Shown: positions 8,801 through 15,823 of the stretch, one piece after another
Numbering within the stretch: position 1 is the first letter of the stretch
How the letters are laid out: the number at the start of each line of letters is the position of its first letter
NCBI RefSeq assembly: GCF_000735585.1
Contig: NZ_JNNO01000023.1
Coordinates: 231,515-295,514 of the forward strand
Source: Devosia sp. LC5
GTDB lineage: Bacteria > Pseudomonadota > Alphaproteobacteria > Rhizobiales > Devosiaceae
Length of the DNA stretch: 64,000 nt
Reading direction: 5' to 3'
Made by a program: the position numbers and the translations under genes
The notes under the pieces: model-generated
What the model was told of the DNA's origin: nothing
The model's input: the letters and a program-made list of their open reading frames with translations, nothing else
Database searches by the model: none

Positions 8801-9212
8801 TCGACATGATCGAGGCCTCGATGGCGAAGAGGATGAAAGTGAAGCTGGCATAGATCAGCGAGGTAATGGTCGAGCCGATATAGCCAAAGCTGGCGCCCCG
8901 GGTCAGCAGGTCGATATCGACGCCATGCCGCCGCGCATAACGGGAAATGGGCACCCCGACCAACAAGATCGCGATGGAGGCGATCAACACCGCGATCATC
9001 GCATTGGTCGTGCCATAGGAGAGCGTGATGGCTCCGCCAATGGCTTCGAGCGCCAGGAACGAGATGGCGCCTATCGCGGTCTGCGAAATGGTGTCGCTGG
9101 AATATCGGCGCGCCGACTTTGCGGTAAAGCGCAGCGCATAGTCTTCCAGCGTCTGGTCGGCGACCCAGCGATTATATTCGCGCCTGATCGGAATAATACG
9201 CTGCCGCGCCAT
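5835..9212 (-). CDS. NCS1-type transporter fused to a hybrid histidine kinase
   Basis: An 1125-residue membrane sensor. Residues about 1-490 look like a complete NCS1 (cytosine/allantoin/hydantoin permease) transporter with about a dozen hydrophobic helices. Residues 502-539 hold eight cysteines, including two CxxC pairs. Two further helices follow (about 565-645), then a short coiled segment, a HisKA domain with phospho-His685 in LSHELRTPLN, a HATPase domain (NLLSNAIKF, GLGLGLTI), a receiver with Asp971 in FFVDILMPGMNG, and about 75 more residues. The architecture parallels CbrA, where an SLC5-type transporter is fused to a kinase. The likely role is to sense a nitrogenous solute and phosphorylate the overlapping LuxR-type regulator. 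Its position divergent from urtABCDE suggests control of urea uptake; ligand and transport activity are unknown. Confidence 0.9.
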   Translation of the reverse strand: MARQRIIPIRREYNRWVADQTLEDYALRFTAKSARRYSSDTISQTAIGAISFLALEAIGGAITLSYGTTNAMIAVLIASIAILLVGVPISRYARRHGVDIDLLTRGASFGYIGSTITSLIYASFTFILFAIEASIMSSALQLAFGIPLWIGHIISAIIVIPLVTHGVRMISRFQIWTQPIWIILNIAPFFFIAFMDWEKFDLWRAFGGLGQPEGVAGSIAPFDVAKFGAASAVILALMTQIGEQVDFLRFLPAQGSSKFRHKLAIFLAGAGWVVVGAPKLLAGSFLAYLALSSGVSPEHASEPGYMYSIAFGYMIPNEVVALLLMAVFVVVSQLKINVMNAYAGSLAWSNFFSRLTHSHPGRVVWLLFNVGIALLLMELGIYRLLEETLGIFSIIAMAWLCSISADLFINKPLGLAPPGIEFKRAHLYDINPVGLGSMLLSAVVALVAHFGVFGEMAAALAPYIALVVAFIASPTIAWATKGKYYLARKPRKQWQNLKSVTCSICEHPFEPEDMAWCPAYAAPICSLCCSLDARCHDMCKPNAHFRAQTRAVAASILPDWAIDKLQSRLGRYGISFCISLALIGSILGLIYYFAAGAAPDTEEVVGGTILVVFFVFAVVAGIVAWFLVLAHDSRLVAEEESSRQNTLLMKEIAAHNRTDAALQKAKEVAEAANQAKSRYVVGLSHELRTPLNAVLGYAQILERDETVPAPRRASVKVIRRSAEHLSGLIDGLLDISRIEAGRLQVYSNEINIHDFLSQIREMFRLQGEAKGLEFRYKVAPNLPQFVRTDEKRLRQILVNLLSNAIKFTDTGFVSFEVAYRSQVATFTITDSGHGIGEADLGRVFEPFARGAAERNRLTPGLGLGLTITKLLAETLGGEIQVQSTPGKGSTFKVRLMLARVERPAAKPHEELRIRTYSGPRRTIMVVDDNAEHREMMRELLVPLDFTVLTAVDGPNCLTLVEAIKPDLFFVDILMPGMNGWELVEKLRDGGQGAPIIMLSANIGDGLGQPTTDTGHSDSMAKPLNYGQLLDKLGAHLGISWVEDQVAVDVPVTPAADIVSPGADVVGELLALGEIGHVRGIDARLSALADDPRHGPLVAALRQQIETYDFDGYAAILNSVGEHERS

Positions 9213-9457
9213 GGGCCCTGTCTAATTGTTAATCGCGTTGCGGGACTGCCCAAAAAACTATCGTTGTTATCTCTGCCACGCAATGCACCGCAAAGCCAAG
9301 CCAGCCCTGCATTTTTCGTCATCTGGCTAGACCGCGTCCCAGCCGGGTTACGTCAATCGACGTATACGCCCCCGTTAACAATGGTCCCAAGGTCAGCCTC
9401 CGTGACCCATCGCCGCCTGGGGGCGTGTTGGGCAAGCGAAATGAACGAGGGACGATA
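9213..9457. promoter_or_regulatory. Divergent regulatory region between sensor kinase and urtA
   Basis: This 245-base gap separates two divergent operons, so it must hold both promoters. I see no convincing sigma-54 site (TGGCAC-N5-TTGC). The clearest element is a perfect inverted repeat, TACGTC-AATC-GACGTA at 9349-9364, about 94 bases before urtA. Confidence 0.6.
9349..9364. promoter_or_regulatory. Candidate response-regulator operator
   Basis: Perfect 6-bp arms TACGTC and GACGTA with a 4-base spacer. NarL/FixJ-type regulators typically bind such short dyads. Assignment to the adjacent regulator is inference. Confidence 0.4.
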
Positions 9458-10762
9458 ATGATGACTGGAAAACGCCTGATGCGCGCGCTCATGGCGCTGG
9501 GCCTCATGGCCGGAACTGCCCTGCCAGCCGTGCCGGCACTGGCGCAGGAAGACACCATCAAGGTGGGTATCCTGCACTCGCTTTCGGGCACGATGGCAAT
9601 CTCGGAAACCACGCTCAAGGACACGATGCTGTTCCTGATCGACGAGCAGAACAAGAAGGGCGGCGTTCTGGGCAAGCAGCTCGAGCCGGTCGTCGTCGAT
9701 ATCGCGTCGGATTGGCCGCTGGCCGCTGAACTGGCCCGCCAGTTGATCGAAGTCGATCAGGTCGACGTCGTGTTCGGCTGCTGGACCTCGGTGTGCCGCA
9801 AGTCGGTGCTGCCGGTGTTCGAGGAATTGAACGGGCTGCTGTTCTACCCCGTGCAATACGAAGGCGAAGAAAGCCAGCGCAACGTGTTCTACACCGGCGC
9901 TGCGCCTAACCAGCAGGCCATTCCGGCCGTCGATTACCTGATGGAAGAAGAAGGCGTCGAGCGCTGGGTTCTGGCAGGCACCGACTATGTCTATCCCCAG
10001 ACCACCAACAAGATTCTTGAGCAATATCTCAAGGACAAGGGCGTGGCCGCTGAAGACATCATGATCAATTATACCCCCTTCGGTCACTCCGATTGGCAGA
10101 CCATCGTCTCCGACATCAAGGCCTTCGGTTCGGCCGGCAAGAAGACCGCCGTGGTCTCCACCATCAATGGCGACGCCAACGTGCCGTTCTACCGTGAACT
10201 GGGCAACCAGGGCATCGACGCCGCCGATATTCCGGTCGTCGCCTTCTCGGTGGGTGAAGAAGAACTGGCCGGCCTCGACACCGCTCCGCTGGTGGGGCAC
10301 CTGGCCGCCTGGAACTACTTCATGTCGGTTGATACCCCCGAAAATGAAGATTTCATCGCCGCCTGGCAGGCCTTTATCGGCAGCACCGACCGCGTGACCA
10401 ATGACCCGATGGAAGCCCATTATATCGGCTTCAACATGTGGGTGAAGGCCGCCGAAGCCGCCGGCACCACCGATGCCGATGCCGTTATCGACAACATTAT
10501 CGGCGTCGCCGTGCCGAACCTGTCGGGAGGCCTGGCCTCCATGGCGCCGAACCATCACATCACCAAGCCCGTACTGATCGGCGAAATCCAGGACGATGGT
10601 CAGTTCGACATCGTCTACGAGACCCCCGGCCTGGTGCTGGGCGACGAGTGGAGCGACTTCCTGCCCGAATCCAAGCCCCTGATCGCCGATTGGCGGGCCC
10701 CGCTCTCCTGCGGCAATTTCAATACCGCCACCATGACCTGCGGCGGCGCGACCACGCCATAA
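9458..10762 (+). CDS. urtA: Urea ABC transporter substrate-binding protein UrtA
   Basis: A 434-residue periplasmic binding protein of the urea/short-chain amide importer, related to AmiC/LivK type-1 binding folds. A signal peptide spans the first ~30 residues (RALMALGLMAGTALPAVPALAQ). The mature N-terminus DTIKVGILHSLSGTMAISE, the VVFGCWTSVCRKSV segment, the LLFYPVQYEGEES block and the long ending with HHITKPVLIGEIQ are characteristic of UrtA. AGGGA precedes tandem ATGs at 9458 and 9461; either could start. It is the first gene of urtABCDE, and a stable hairpin follows before urtB, probably keeping binding protein in excess over membrane subunits. In other bacteria urt operons are nitrogen-regulated; here control by the divergent two-component system is inferred. 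Confidence 0.97.
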   Translation: MMTGKRLMRALMALGLMAGTALPAVPALAQEDTIKVGILHSLSGTMAISETTLKDTMLFLIDEQNKKGGVLGKQLEPVVVDIASDWPLAAELARQLIEVDQVDVVFGCWTSVCRKSVLPVFEELNGLLFYPVQYEGEESQRNVFYTGAAPNQQAIPAVDYLMEEEGVERWVLAGTDYVYPQTTNKILEQYLKDKGVAAEDIMINYTPFGHSDWQTIVSDIKAFGSAGKKTAVVSTINGDANVPFYRELGNQGIDAADIPVVAFSVGEEELAGLDTAPLVGHLAAWNYFMSVDTPENEDFIAAWQAFIGSTDRVTNDPMEAHYIGFNMWVKAAEAAGTTDADAVIDNIIGVAVPNLSGGLASMAPNHHITKPVLIGEIQDDGQFDIVYETPGLVLGDEWSDFLPESKPLIADWRAPLSCGNFNTATMTCGGATTP

Positions 10763-10774
10763 GTCCGAATTCCG

Positions 10775-10800
10775 GGGAAGGCGGCACAAGCTGCCTTCCC
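10775..10800 (+). other. Intercistronic hairpin urtA-urtB
   Basis: A 10-bp stem with one G-U pair and a 6-base loop (arms 10775-10784, 10791-10800) begins 12 bases after urtA. No T-run follows. It probably stabilises the urtA transcript end or attenuates downstream expression. Confidence 0.65.
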
Positions 10801-10832
10801 TGTTCTTGCCGTCTTACACCTGGAGAATGCCG

Positions 10833-12461
10833 ATGTCCGTCAAGCGCCTGTCCGCCGCATTGCTGGCGCTGCTCATGGTCCTGACTGCCATTGTGCCCAG
10901 CCTGGCCCAGCCATCGGATGCCGAGCTCACCACGCTGATCGACGCCCTGGCGCCCGGCAGCTATTCCGACCGCGAAGCGGCGATCGCCGCCCTTGTCGCC
11001 ACCGGCGACACCCGCGTTTCCCCCATTCTCAATACCCTCTCCGAGGGCGACCTCTATGTCGTCGAAGCCACCGGCCGCGTCGTCTATGTCGAGCGCCAGG
11101 GCGACAATTACGCCACGACCGACCCGCTGACTGGCGCTGACCTGGGCGAAGTGGGCCGCCGCGATGCCGAAAAGGTGCGGGTCAACAATAATCTCCGTCG
11201 CGTCATCCGCTCGGCCATCGGCCAAATGACGCTGCTCAGCGACGATCCGGCGACAAGGCGCGCCGCTGCGCAATCGATCATGCGCGATGCCGACCCGGTC
11301 AATCTGCCGCTGCTCGATGAGGCGCTGGCCGCCGAAACCGATCCGGGCGTCAAGACGCTCATGGAAACCGCCCGCGCCTTTATCGTGTTGCAGGACCCCG
11401 ACGCCAGCATTGAGGACCGGGAAGCCGCGGCGCCCGTGGTTGCCAAGTCCGGCGATAGCTCGGCCATCACCGTGCTGCGCGGCGCCTTGGCCAATGCCCC
11501 TGATGGGCTCAAGGCCGATATTCAGGCCAGCCTTGATGGCCTCAATCGCGATGCGGCGGCCTGGGGCGCGGTACAGAATGTCTGGTACGGCATCTCGCTC
11601 GGCTCGGTGCTGCTGCTGGCGGCTATTGGACTTGCCATCACCTTCGGCGTGATGGGCGTGATCAACATGGCGCATGGCGAAATGGTGATGCTGGGCGCCT
11701 ACACTACCTTCATGACGCAGGCGCTGATCCGCCAATATGCACCAGGGCTGGCCGAATATTCGCTGGCCGTCGCCCTGCCCGCCGCATTCCTCTTCACCGC
11801 CCTCGTCGGTATCGCCATCGAGCGCGGCGTGATCCGCTGGCTCTATGGCCGGCCGCTCGAAACCCTGCTGGCCACCTGGGGCATTTCGCTGATCCTGCAG
11901 CAATCGGTGCGCACCATCTTTGGGCCAACCAACCAGATGGTGTCCAATCCAAGCTGGATGTCGGGCTCGGTCGCCTTTTACGGGCTGTCGATCACCTGGA
12001 ACCGCTTCTGGATCGTCATGTTCGCCATCGCGGTCTTCCTGATGCTGCTGATGATCCTCAATCGCACCCCGCTCGGCCTGCAAATGCGGGCCGTGACGCA
12101 AAACCGGCGCATGGCCTCGGCCATGGGCATCCGCACGCCGATGGTGGATGCGCTGACCTTCGGGCTGGGTTCAGGCATTGCCGGGCTCGCCGGCGTGGCG
12201 CTCAGCCAGATCGACAATGTCTCGCCCAATCTGGGTCAGGGCTACATCATCGACAGCTTCATGGTCGTGGTGTTCGGCGGGGTCGGAAATCTCTGGGGCA
12301 CTTTGGTGGGGGCACTCACCCTGGGCGTTGCCAACAAATTCCTCGAACCCTATGCCGGCGCCGTGCTCGGCAAAATCCTGATCCTGGTCATGATCATCCT
12401 CTTCATCCAGCGCCGGCCGAGAGGCCTGTTTGCCCTCAAGGGAAGGGCGATCGAGCAATGA
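10833..12461 (+). CDS. urtB: Urea ABC transporter permease UrtB
   Basis: A 542-residue inner-membrane permease of the LivH class, one half of the urea channel. UrtB proteins carry an extra exported N-terminal region, seen here as a signal peptide (to about residue 28) and a helical ~200-residue segment with DPATRRAAAQSI. The LivH-like membrane core follows from about residue 235 (GVMGVINMAHGEMVMLGAY), with the conserved GLGSGIAGLAGVALSQI and FGGVGNLWGTLVGAL loops and the ending QRRPRGLFALKGRAIE. The start at 10833 is preferred because GGAG lies 7 bases upstream; the in-frame ATG at 10827 is only one base from that site. A 202-base gap containing a repeat separates it from urtC. Confidence 0.96.
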   Translation: MSVKRLSAALLALLMVLTAIVPSLAQPSDAELTTLIDALAPGSYSDREAAIAALVATGDTRVSPILNTLSEGDLYVVEATGRVVYVERQGDNYATTDPLTGADLGEVGRRDAEKVRVNNNLRRVIRSAIGQMTLLSDDPATRRAAAQSIMRDADPVNLPLLDEALAAETDPGVKTLMETARAFIVLQDPDASIEDREAAAPVVAKSGDSSAITVLRGALANAPDGLKADIQASLDGLNRDAAAWGAVQNVWYGISLGSVLLLAAIGLAITFGVMGVINMAHGEMVMLGAYTTFMTQALIRQYAPGLAEYSLAVALPAAFLFTALVGIAIERGVIRWLYGRPLETLLATWGISLILQQSVRTIFGPTNQMVSNPSWMSGSVAFYGLSITWNRFWIVMFAIAVFLMLLMILNRTPLGLQMRAVTQNRRMASAMGIRTPMVDALTFGLGSGIAGLAGVALSQIDNVSPNLGQGYIIDSFMVVVFGGVGNLWGTLVGALTLGVANKFLEPYAGAVLGKILILVMIILFIQRRPRGLFALKGRAIEQ

Positions 12462-12514
12462 GAATTTTGAATACCATAAGCCCGTCGACCGTCGCCTCCC
12501 TCTCGGCTCTAGCG

Positions 12515-12641
12515 TCCCCTCGCCCCTCGGGGGAGAGGGCCAGGGTGAGGGGTGCGATGCTGATGGATTATCGCTTGTTGCAGCGTCGCACCCCTCACCC
12601 GGCGCTACGCGCCGACCTCTCCCCTGAGGGACGAGGTGAGC
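12515..12641. repeat. Intergenic inverted repeat, family R2, copy 1 (inside urt operon)
   Basis: Facing arms built of CTCGCCCCTC...GAGAGGG...GGTGAGGGGTGC and GCACCCCTCACCC...CTCTCCCCTGAGG form a large dyad between urtB and urtC. Similar elements are at 56765-56899 and 63518-63644. The copy accounts for most of the 202-base gap. Confidence 0.75.
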
Positions 12642-12663
12642 ATCTAGCCGGGAGCCCTATGCC

Positions 12664-13884
12664 ATGCTGACACAAGCCCTGTTCCGCGCCCTCGACACCA
12701 AGGCCTGGTGGCTGATCGGCATCTTGCTTGCCGCTGCCATTCTGGTTCCGGCCAGCAATCTGCTGCTCTCGCCCGGCCAGTTTGGCTATGTGCCGACTTA
12801 TCTGGTGTCGCTGTTCGGCAAATATCTGAGCTATGCCATGCTGGCGCTCGCCCTTGATCTGGTCTGGGGCTATTGCGGCATTCTTTCGCTCGGCCATGGC
12901 GCCTTCTTCGCGCTAGGCGGCTATGGCATGGGCATGTATCTGATGCGCCAGATCGGCCCGCGCGGCGTCTATGGCAATCCCACGCTGCCCGATTTCATGG
13001 TATTCCTCAACTACAAGGAATTGCCCTGGTATTGGCTGGGCTTCGACAATTTCTGGTTCGCCATGCTGATGGTCGTGCTGGTGCCGGGCATTTTGGCCTT
13101 CGTCTTCGGCTTCCTCGCCTTCCGCAGCCGCGTCACCGGGGTTTACCTCTCCATTATTACCCAGGCGATGACCTTCGCCTTGCTGCTGGCCTTCTTCCGC
13201 AACGATATGGGCTTTGGCGGCAATAACGGCCTGACCGACTTCAAGGATATTCTGGGCCAGCCGATTGCCGCACAGACCACCCGCCTCGCACTCTTCGCCG
13301 CGACCGCCATTGCCCTGGCACTGTCGGTGTTCATCTGCTCGATGATCGTCAATTCCAAGCTGGGCAAGGTGATGGTCGCCATCCGCGACGCCGAAAGCCG
13401 CACCCGGTTCCTGGGCTATCGCGTGGAGTATGTGAAACTCTTTGCCTTCACCGCCTCAGCCATCATGGCGGGCATTGCCGGCGCGCTCTATGTGCCGCAG
13501 GTGGGCATTATCAACCCGTCCGAATTCGAGCCATCCAACTCCATCGAAGTGGTGATCTGGACGGCGGTGGGCGGGCGCGGCACCATTATCGGACCGATCA
13601 TCGGCGCCATATTGGTCAATCTGGGCAAATCCTATTTCACCAGCGCCCTGCCCGAATTCTGGCTCTTTGCGCTGGGTGCGCTGTTTGTCTTCGTCACCCT
13701 GTTCATGCCCAAGGGCATTGTCGGGCTGATCGGCCAGTGGCGCACCATGACGACCAAGCGCGAACAGGCCCCGCCCAATGCCGCGCTGCAGCCAAGTTCA
13801 CCCGAAACCTCGCAAGCCGCCGAGCGCGGCGAAGACCCTGCGACCATGCTGGTCGAAACCGCCCAACCCAAGCCCGCGGAGTAA
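12664..13884 (+). CDS. urtC: Urea ABC transporter permease UrtC
   Basis: A 406-residue LivM-class permease, the second membrane subunit of the urea importer. Hydrophobic helices fill residues about 15-365. Family landmarks are DLVWGYCGILSLGHGAFFAL near residue 65, MGFGGNNGLTDF near residue 180, the cytoplasmic coupling loop KVMVAIRDAESRTRFLGY, and the AVGGRGTIIGPIIGAILVN segment. The last ~40 residues are a polar tail rich in Pro, Ala and Glu. A GGGAG site precedes the ATG. urtD begins 3 bases after its stop codon. Confidence 0.96.
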   Translation: MLTQALFRALDTKAWWLIGILLAAAILVPASNLLLSPGQFGYVPTYLVSLFGKYLSYAMLALALDLVWGYCGILSLGHGAFFALGGYGMGMYLMRQIGPRGVYGNPTLPDFMVFLNYKELPWYWLGFDNFWFAMLMVVLVPGILAFVFGFLAFRSRVTGVYLSIITQAMTFALLLAFFRNDMGFGGNNGLTDFKDILGQPIAAQTTRLALFAATAIALALSVFICSMIVNSKLGKVMVAIRDAESRTRFLGYRVEYVKLFAFTASAIMAGIAGALYVPQVGIINPSEFEPSNSIEVVIWTAVGGRGTIIGPIIGAILVNLGKSYFTSALPEFWLFALGALFVFVTLFMPKGIVGLIGQWRTMTTKREQAPPNAALQPSSPETSQAAERGEDPATMLVETAQPKPAE

Positions 13885-13887
13885 GAC

Positions 13888-14637
13888 ATGGCCAAGGCAG
13901 CAGACACCATGCTCTATCTCGACGGCGTCTCGGTCGCCTTCGATGGGTTCAAGGCGATCAACAATCTTTCGATCATCGTGCGGCCCGCCGAAATGCTGGC
14001 CATTATCGGGCCCAATGGCGCCGGCAAGACCACGATGATGGACATCATCACCGGCAAGACACGTCCTGACTCGGGCGACGTCCTGTTCGACGGGCGTACC
14101 GACCTCACCAAGCTCGATGAAGCCGCCATCGCCAATCTGGGCATTGGCCGCAAGTTCCAGAAGCCCACCGTGTTTGAGAGCCAAACCGTGTGGGACAATA
14201 TCGAAATGGCGCTGAAAAAACCGCGCGGGGTCTTCGCCACCCTGTTCTATGCGGCCAGCGCCGATGACACCGCCCGCATTGATGAAATCCTCGACACCGT
14301 CCGCCTCTCAGCCCGCAAAAACGACTTCGCCGCCAATCTCAGCCACGGGCAAAAGCAATGGCTTGAAATCGGCATGCTGCTCGCGCAGGACCCCAAGCTG
14401 TTGCTGGTCGATGAGCCCGTCGCGGGCATGACCGATAGCGAGACAGTGGAAACTGCCAAGCTGCTCAAGCAAATCGCCACCACACGTTCGGTGGTGGTGG
14501 TGGAACACGATATGAGCTTCGTGCGCGACCTGGGTTCGCGCGTCACCTGCCTGGCCGAAGGATCAGTCCTGGCCGAGGGGAGCCTGGAACAAGTCAGCGC
14601 CAATCCGGTGGTGATCGAACGCTATTTGGGACGCTGA
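13888..14637 (+). CDS. urtD: Urea ABC transporter ATP-binding protein UrtD
   Basis: A 249-residue LivG-class ATPase energising UrtBC on the cytoplasmic face. Walker A is GPNGAGKTT, the signature is the typical UrtD variant LSHGQKQWLEIGMLL, and Walker B is LLLVDEPVAGMT. The insert after GIGRKFQKPTVF is normal for the branched-chain/urea class. It is spaced 3 bases from urtC and 1 base from urtE, indicating tight co-translation. Confidence 0.96.
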   Translation: MAKAADTMLYLDGVSVAFDGFKAINNLSIIVRPAEMLAIIGPNGAGKTTMMDIITGKTRPDSGDVLFDGRTDLTKLDEAAIANLGIGRKFQKPTVFESQTVWDNIEMALKKPRGVFATLFYAASADDTARIDEILDTVRLSARKNDFAANLSHGQKQWLEIGMLLAQDPKLLLVDEPVAGMTDSETVETAKLLKQIATTRSVVVVEHDMSFVRDLGSRVTCLAEGSVLAEGSLEQVSANPVVIERYLGR

Positions 14638-14638
14638 C

Positions 14639-15340
14639 ATGACCGCCCTTTCCATCCAGTCCATCGACCTGCATTACGGTGCCGCCCAGGCGCTCAAGGC
14701 CGTGTCGCTCGAATGCAAGCCCAATCGCATCACCGCCGTACTCGGCCGCAACGGGGTCGGCAAATCATCGACTTTGCGCGCCATTACGGGGATCAATGCG
14801 ATCTCGGCCGGTGACATCACCTTTGGCGAGCAGGTGCTGAAAAAATCCCCGCCCTATCGCCGCGCGCGCATGGGCATCGGCTACGTGCCGCAGGGCCGCG
14901 AGATTTTTCCGCTGCTGACAGTCAAGGAAAACCTTGAGACCGGCTATGCCGGGCTCAAACGGGCCGACCGCAATATCCCCACCTACATTTTCGAGCTGTT
15001 CCCCGTGCTCAAATCCATGTTGAGCCGGCGGGGCGGCGACCTCTCGGGTGGCCAGCAACAACAATTGGCCATTGGCCGTGCGCTGGTCACCCGACCCAAG
15101 GTTCTGGTGCTCGACGAGCCCACCGAGGGCATCCAGCCCTCCATCATCAAGGATATCGGCCGGGCACTGCAATTCCTGCGCGACGAAAAGGGCATGACCA
15201 TCCTGCTGGTCGAGCAATTCCTCGATTTCTGCCGGGAGATTGCCGACGATATCTACGTCATGGACCGCGGCGAAATCCAGCATGCAGGCCCAGCCAGCGA
15301 CCTCGATCTGCCGGAGGTGCGGCGGCATCTGATGGTCTAA
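14639..15340 (+). CDS. urtE: Urea ABC transporter ATP-binding protein UrtE
   Basis: A 233-residue LivF-class ATPase, the partner of UrtD in the urea importer. It shows Walker A GRNGVGKSS, the conserved GIGYVPQGREIFPLLTVKEN, signature LSGGQQQQLAIGRAL, Walker B VLVLDEPTEGIQPSI and switch His/Gln region LLVEQFLDF. It ends the urt operon and is followed by a hairpin at 15351-15372 shared with the convergent small gene. Confidence 0.96.
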   Translation: MTALSIQSIDLHYGAAQALKAVSLECKPNRITAVLGRNGVGKSSTLRAITGINAISAGDITFGEQVLKKSPPYRRARMGIGYVPQGREIFPLLTVKENLETGYAGLKRADRNIPTYIFELFPVLKSMLSRRGGDLSGGQQQQLAIGRALVTRPKVLVLDEPTEGIQPSIIKDIGRALQFLRDEKGMTILLVEQFLDFCREIADDIYVMDRGEIQHAGPASDLDLPEVRRHLMV

Positions 15341-15372
15341 AAACGCAAAACGCCCGGCACAGGTGCCGGACG
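15339..15372 (-). terminator. Terminator between urtE and the convergent small gene
   Basis: Stem arms 15351-15360 and 15363-15372 have one G-T mismatch-type pair. On the minus strand the hairpin is followed by TTTTGCGTTTTT, a good rho-independent terminator for the small exported-protein gene. It may also serve urtE from the other side. Confidence 0.75.
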
Positions 15373-15400
15373 CATATTTCGAGGGATGCAGACCCCTCGA

Positions 15401-15733
15401 CTACATGGCAGATACGAGGCCTGCCTCCACGCAGGCTTCGAGCGTCAGGGAATCCAGGTCCACAGCGGTCGTTGCATTGGCCGCTTCATTGGGAAGCGGG
15501 GCATCTGGAGTGGCGGCATCACCGGCATTTTCGGTGGTTTCATCACCGGCTTTGGGATCGGCCAGCGATGCGGTATCTTCGGCGGTCTTCAGCTCATCGC
15601 AGCGTTGCTGCACGGCAGGAAGATCAGCTTCCGAAACCGCCGCCCCGTTGATCATGGTCTGGGCGAAAGCCGGACCTGACAGAGCAAAAGCGGCGGTAAG
15701 CGCAACGGCCGACAGAGTAGATTTGAGGTTCAT
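15401..15733 (-). CDS. Small exported protein, unknown function
   Basis: A 110-residue predicted periplasmic protein that I do not recognise. The ATG at 15733 is preferred over an upstream one because AGGA lies 8 bases before it and the signal peptide starts there (MNLKSTLSAVALTAAFALSG, cleavage after AFA). The mature part begins QTMINGAAVSEADLPAVQQR and is acidic and Ala/Thr-rich, with a low-complexity stretch (ADPKAGDETTENAGDAATPD). It has two cysteines, one in QQRCDEL and one in LEACVEAG. It lies opposite to and between the urt and ure operons, so it is transcribed independently with its own terminator. Confidence 0.7.
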   Translation of the reverse strand: MNLKSTLSAVALTAAFALSGPAFAQTMINGAAVSEADLPAVQQRCDELKTAEDTASLADPKAGDETTENAGDAATPDAPLPNEAANATTAVDLDSLTLEACVEAGLVSAM

Positions 15734-15823
15734 TTTTCTTATCCTATCAAACATTCAAGGTAGAGCCTGTGCACCCATCAAAAACGCATCCCCTTGCAAA
15801 TCGTTGCCAATAACCTCGTGAAA

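Noticed and set aside
9213..9457. Sigma-54/NtrC promoter for urtA
   Set aside because: I looked for TGGCAC-N5-TTGCA on both strands and found no match good enough to report.
9353..10789. Minus-strand frame of 478 codons over urtA
   Set aside because: Antisense shadow of a well-supported UrtA gene.
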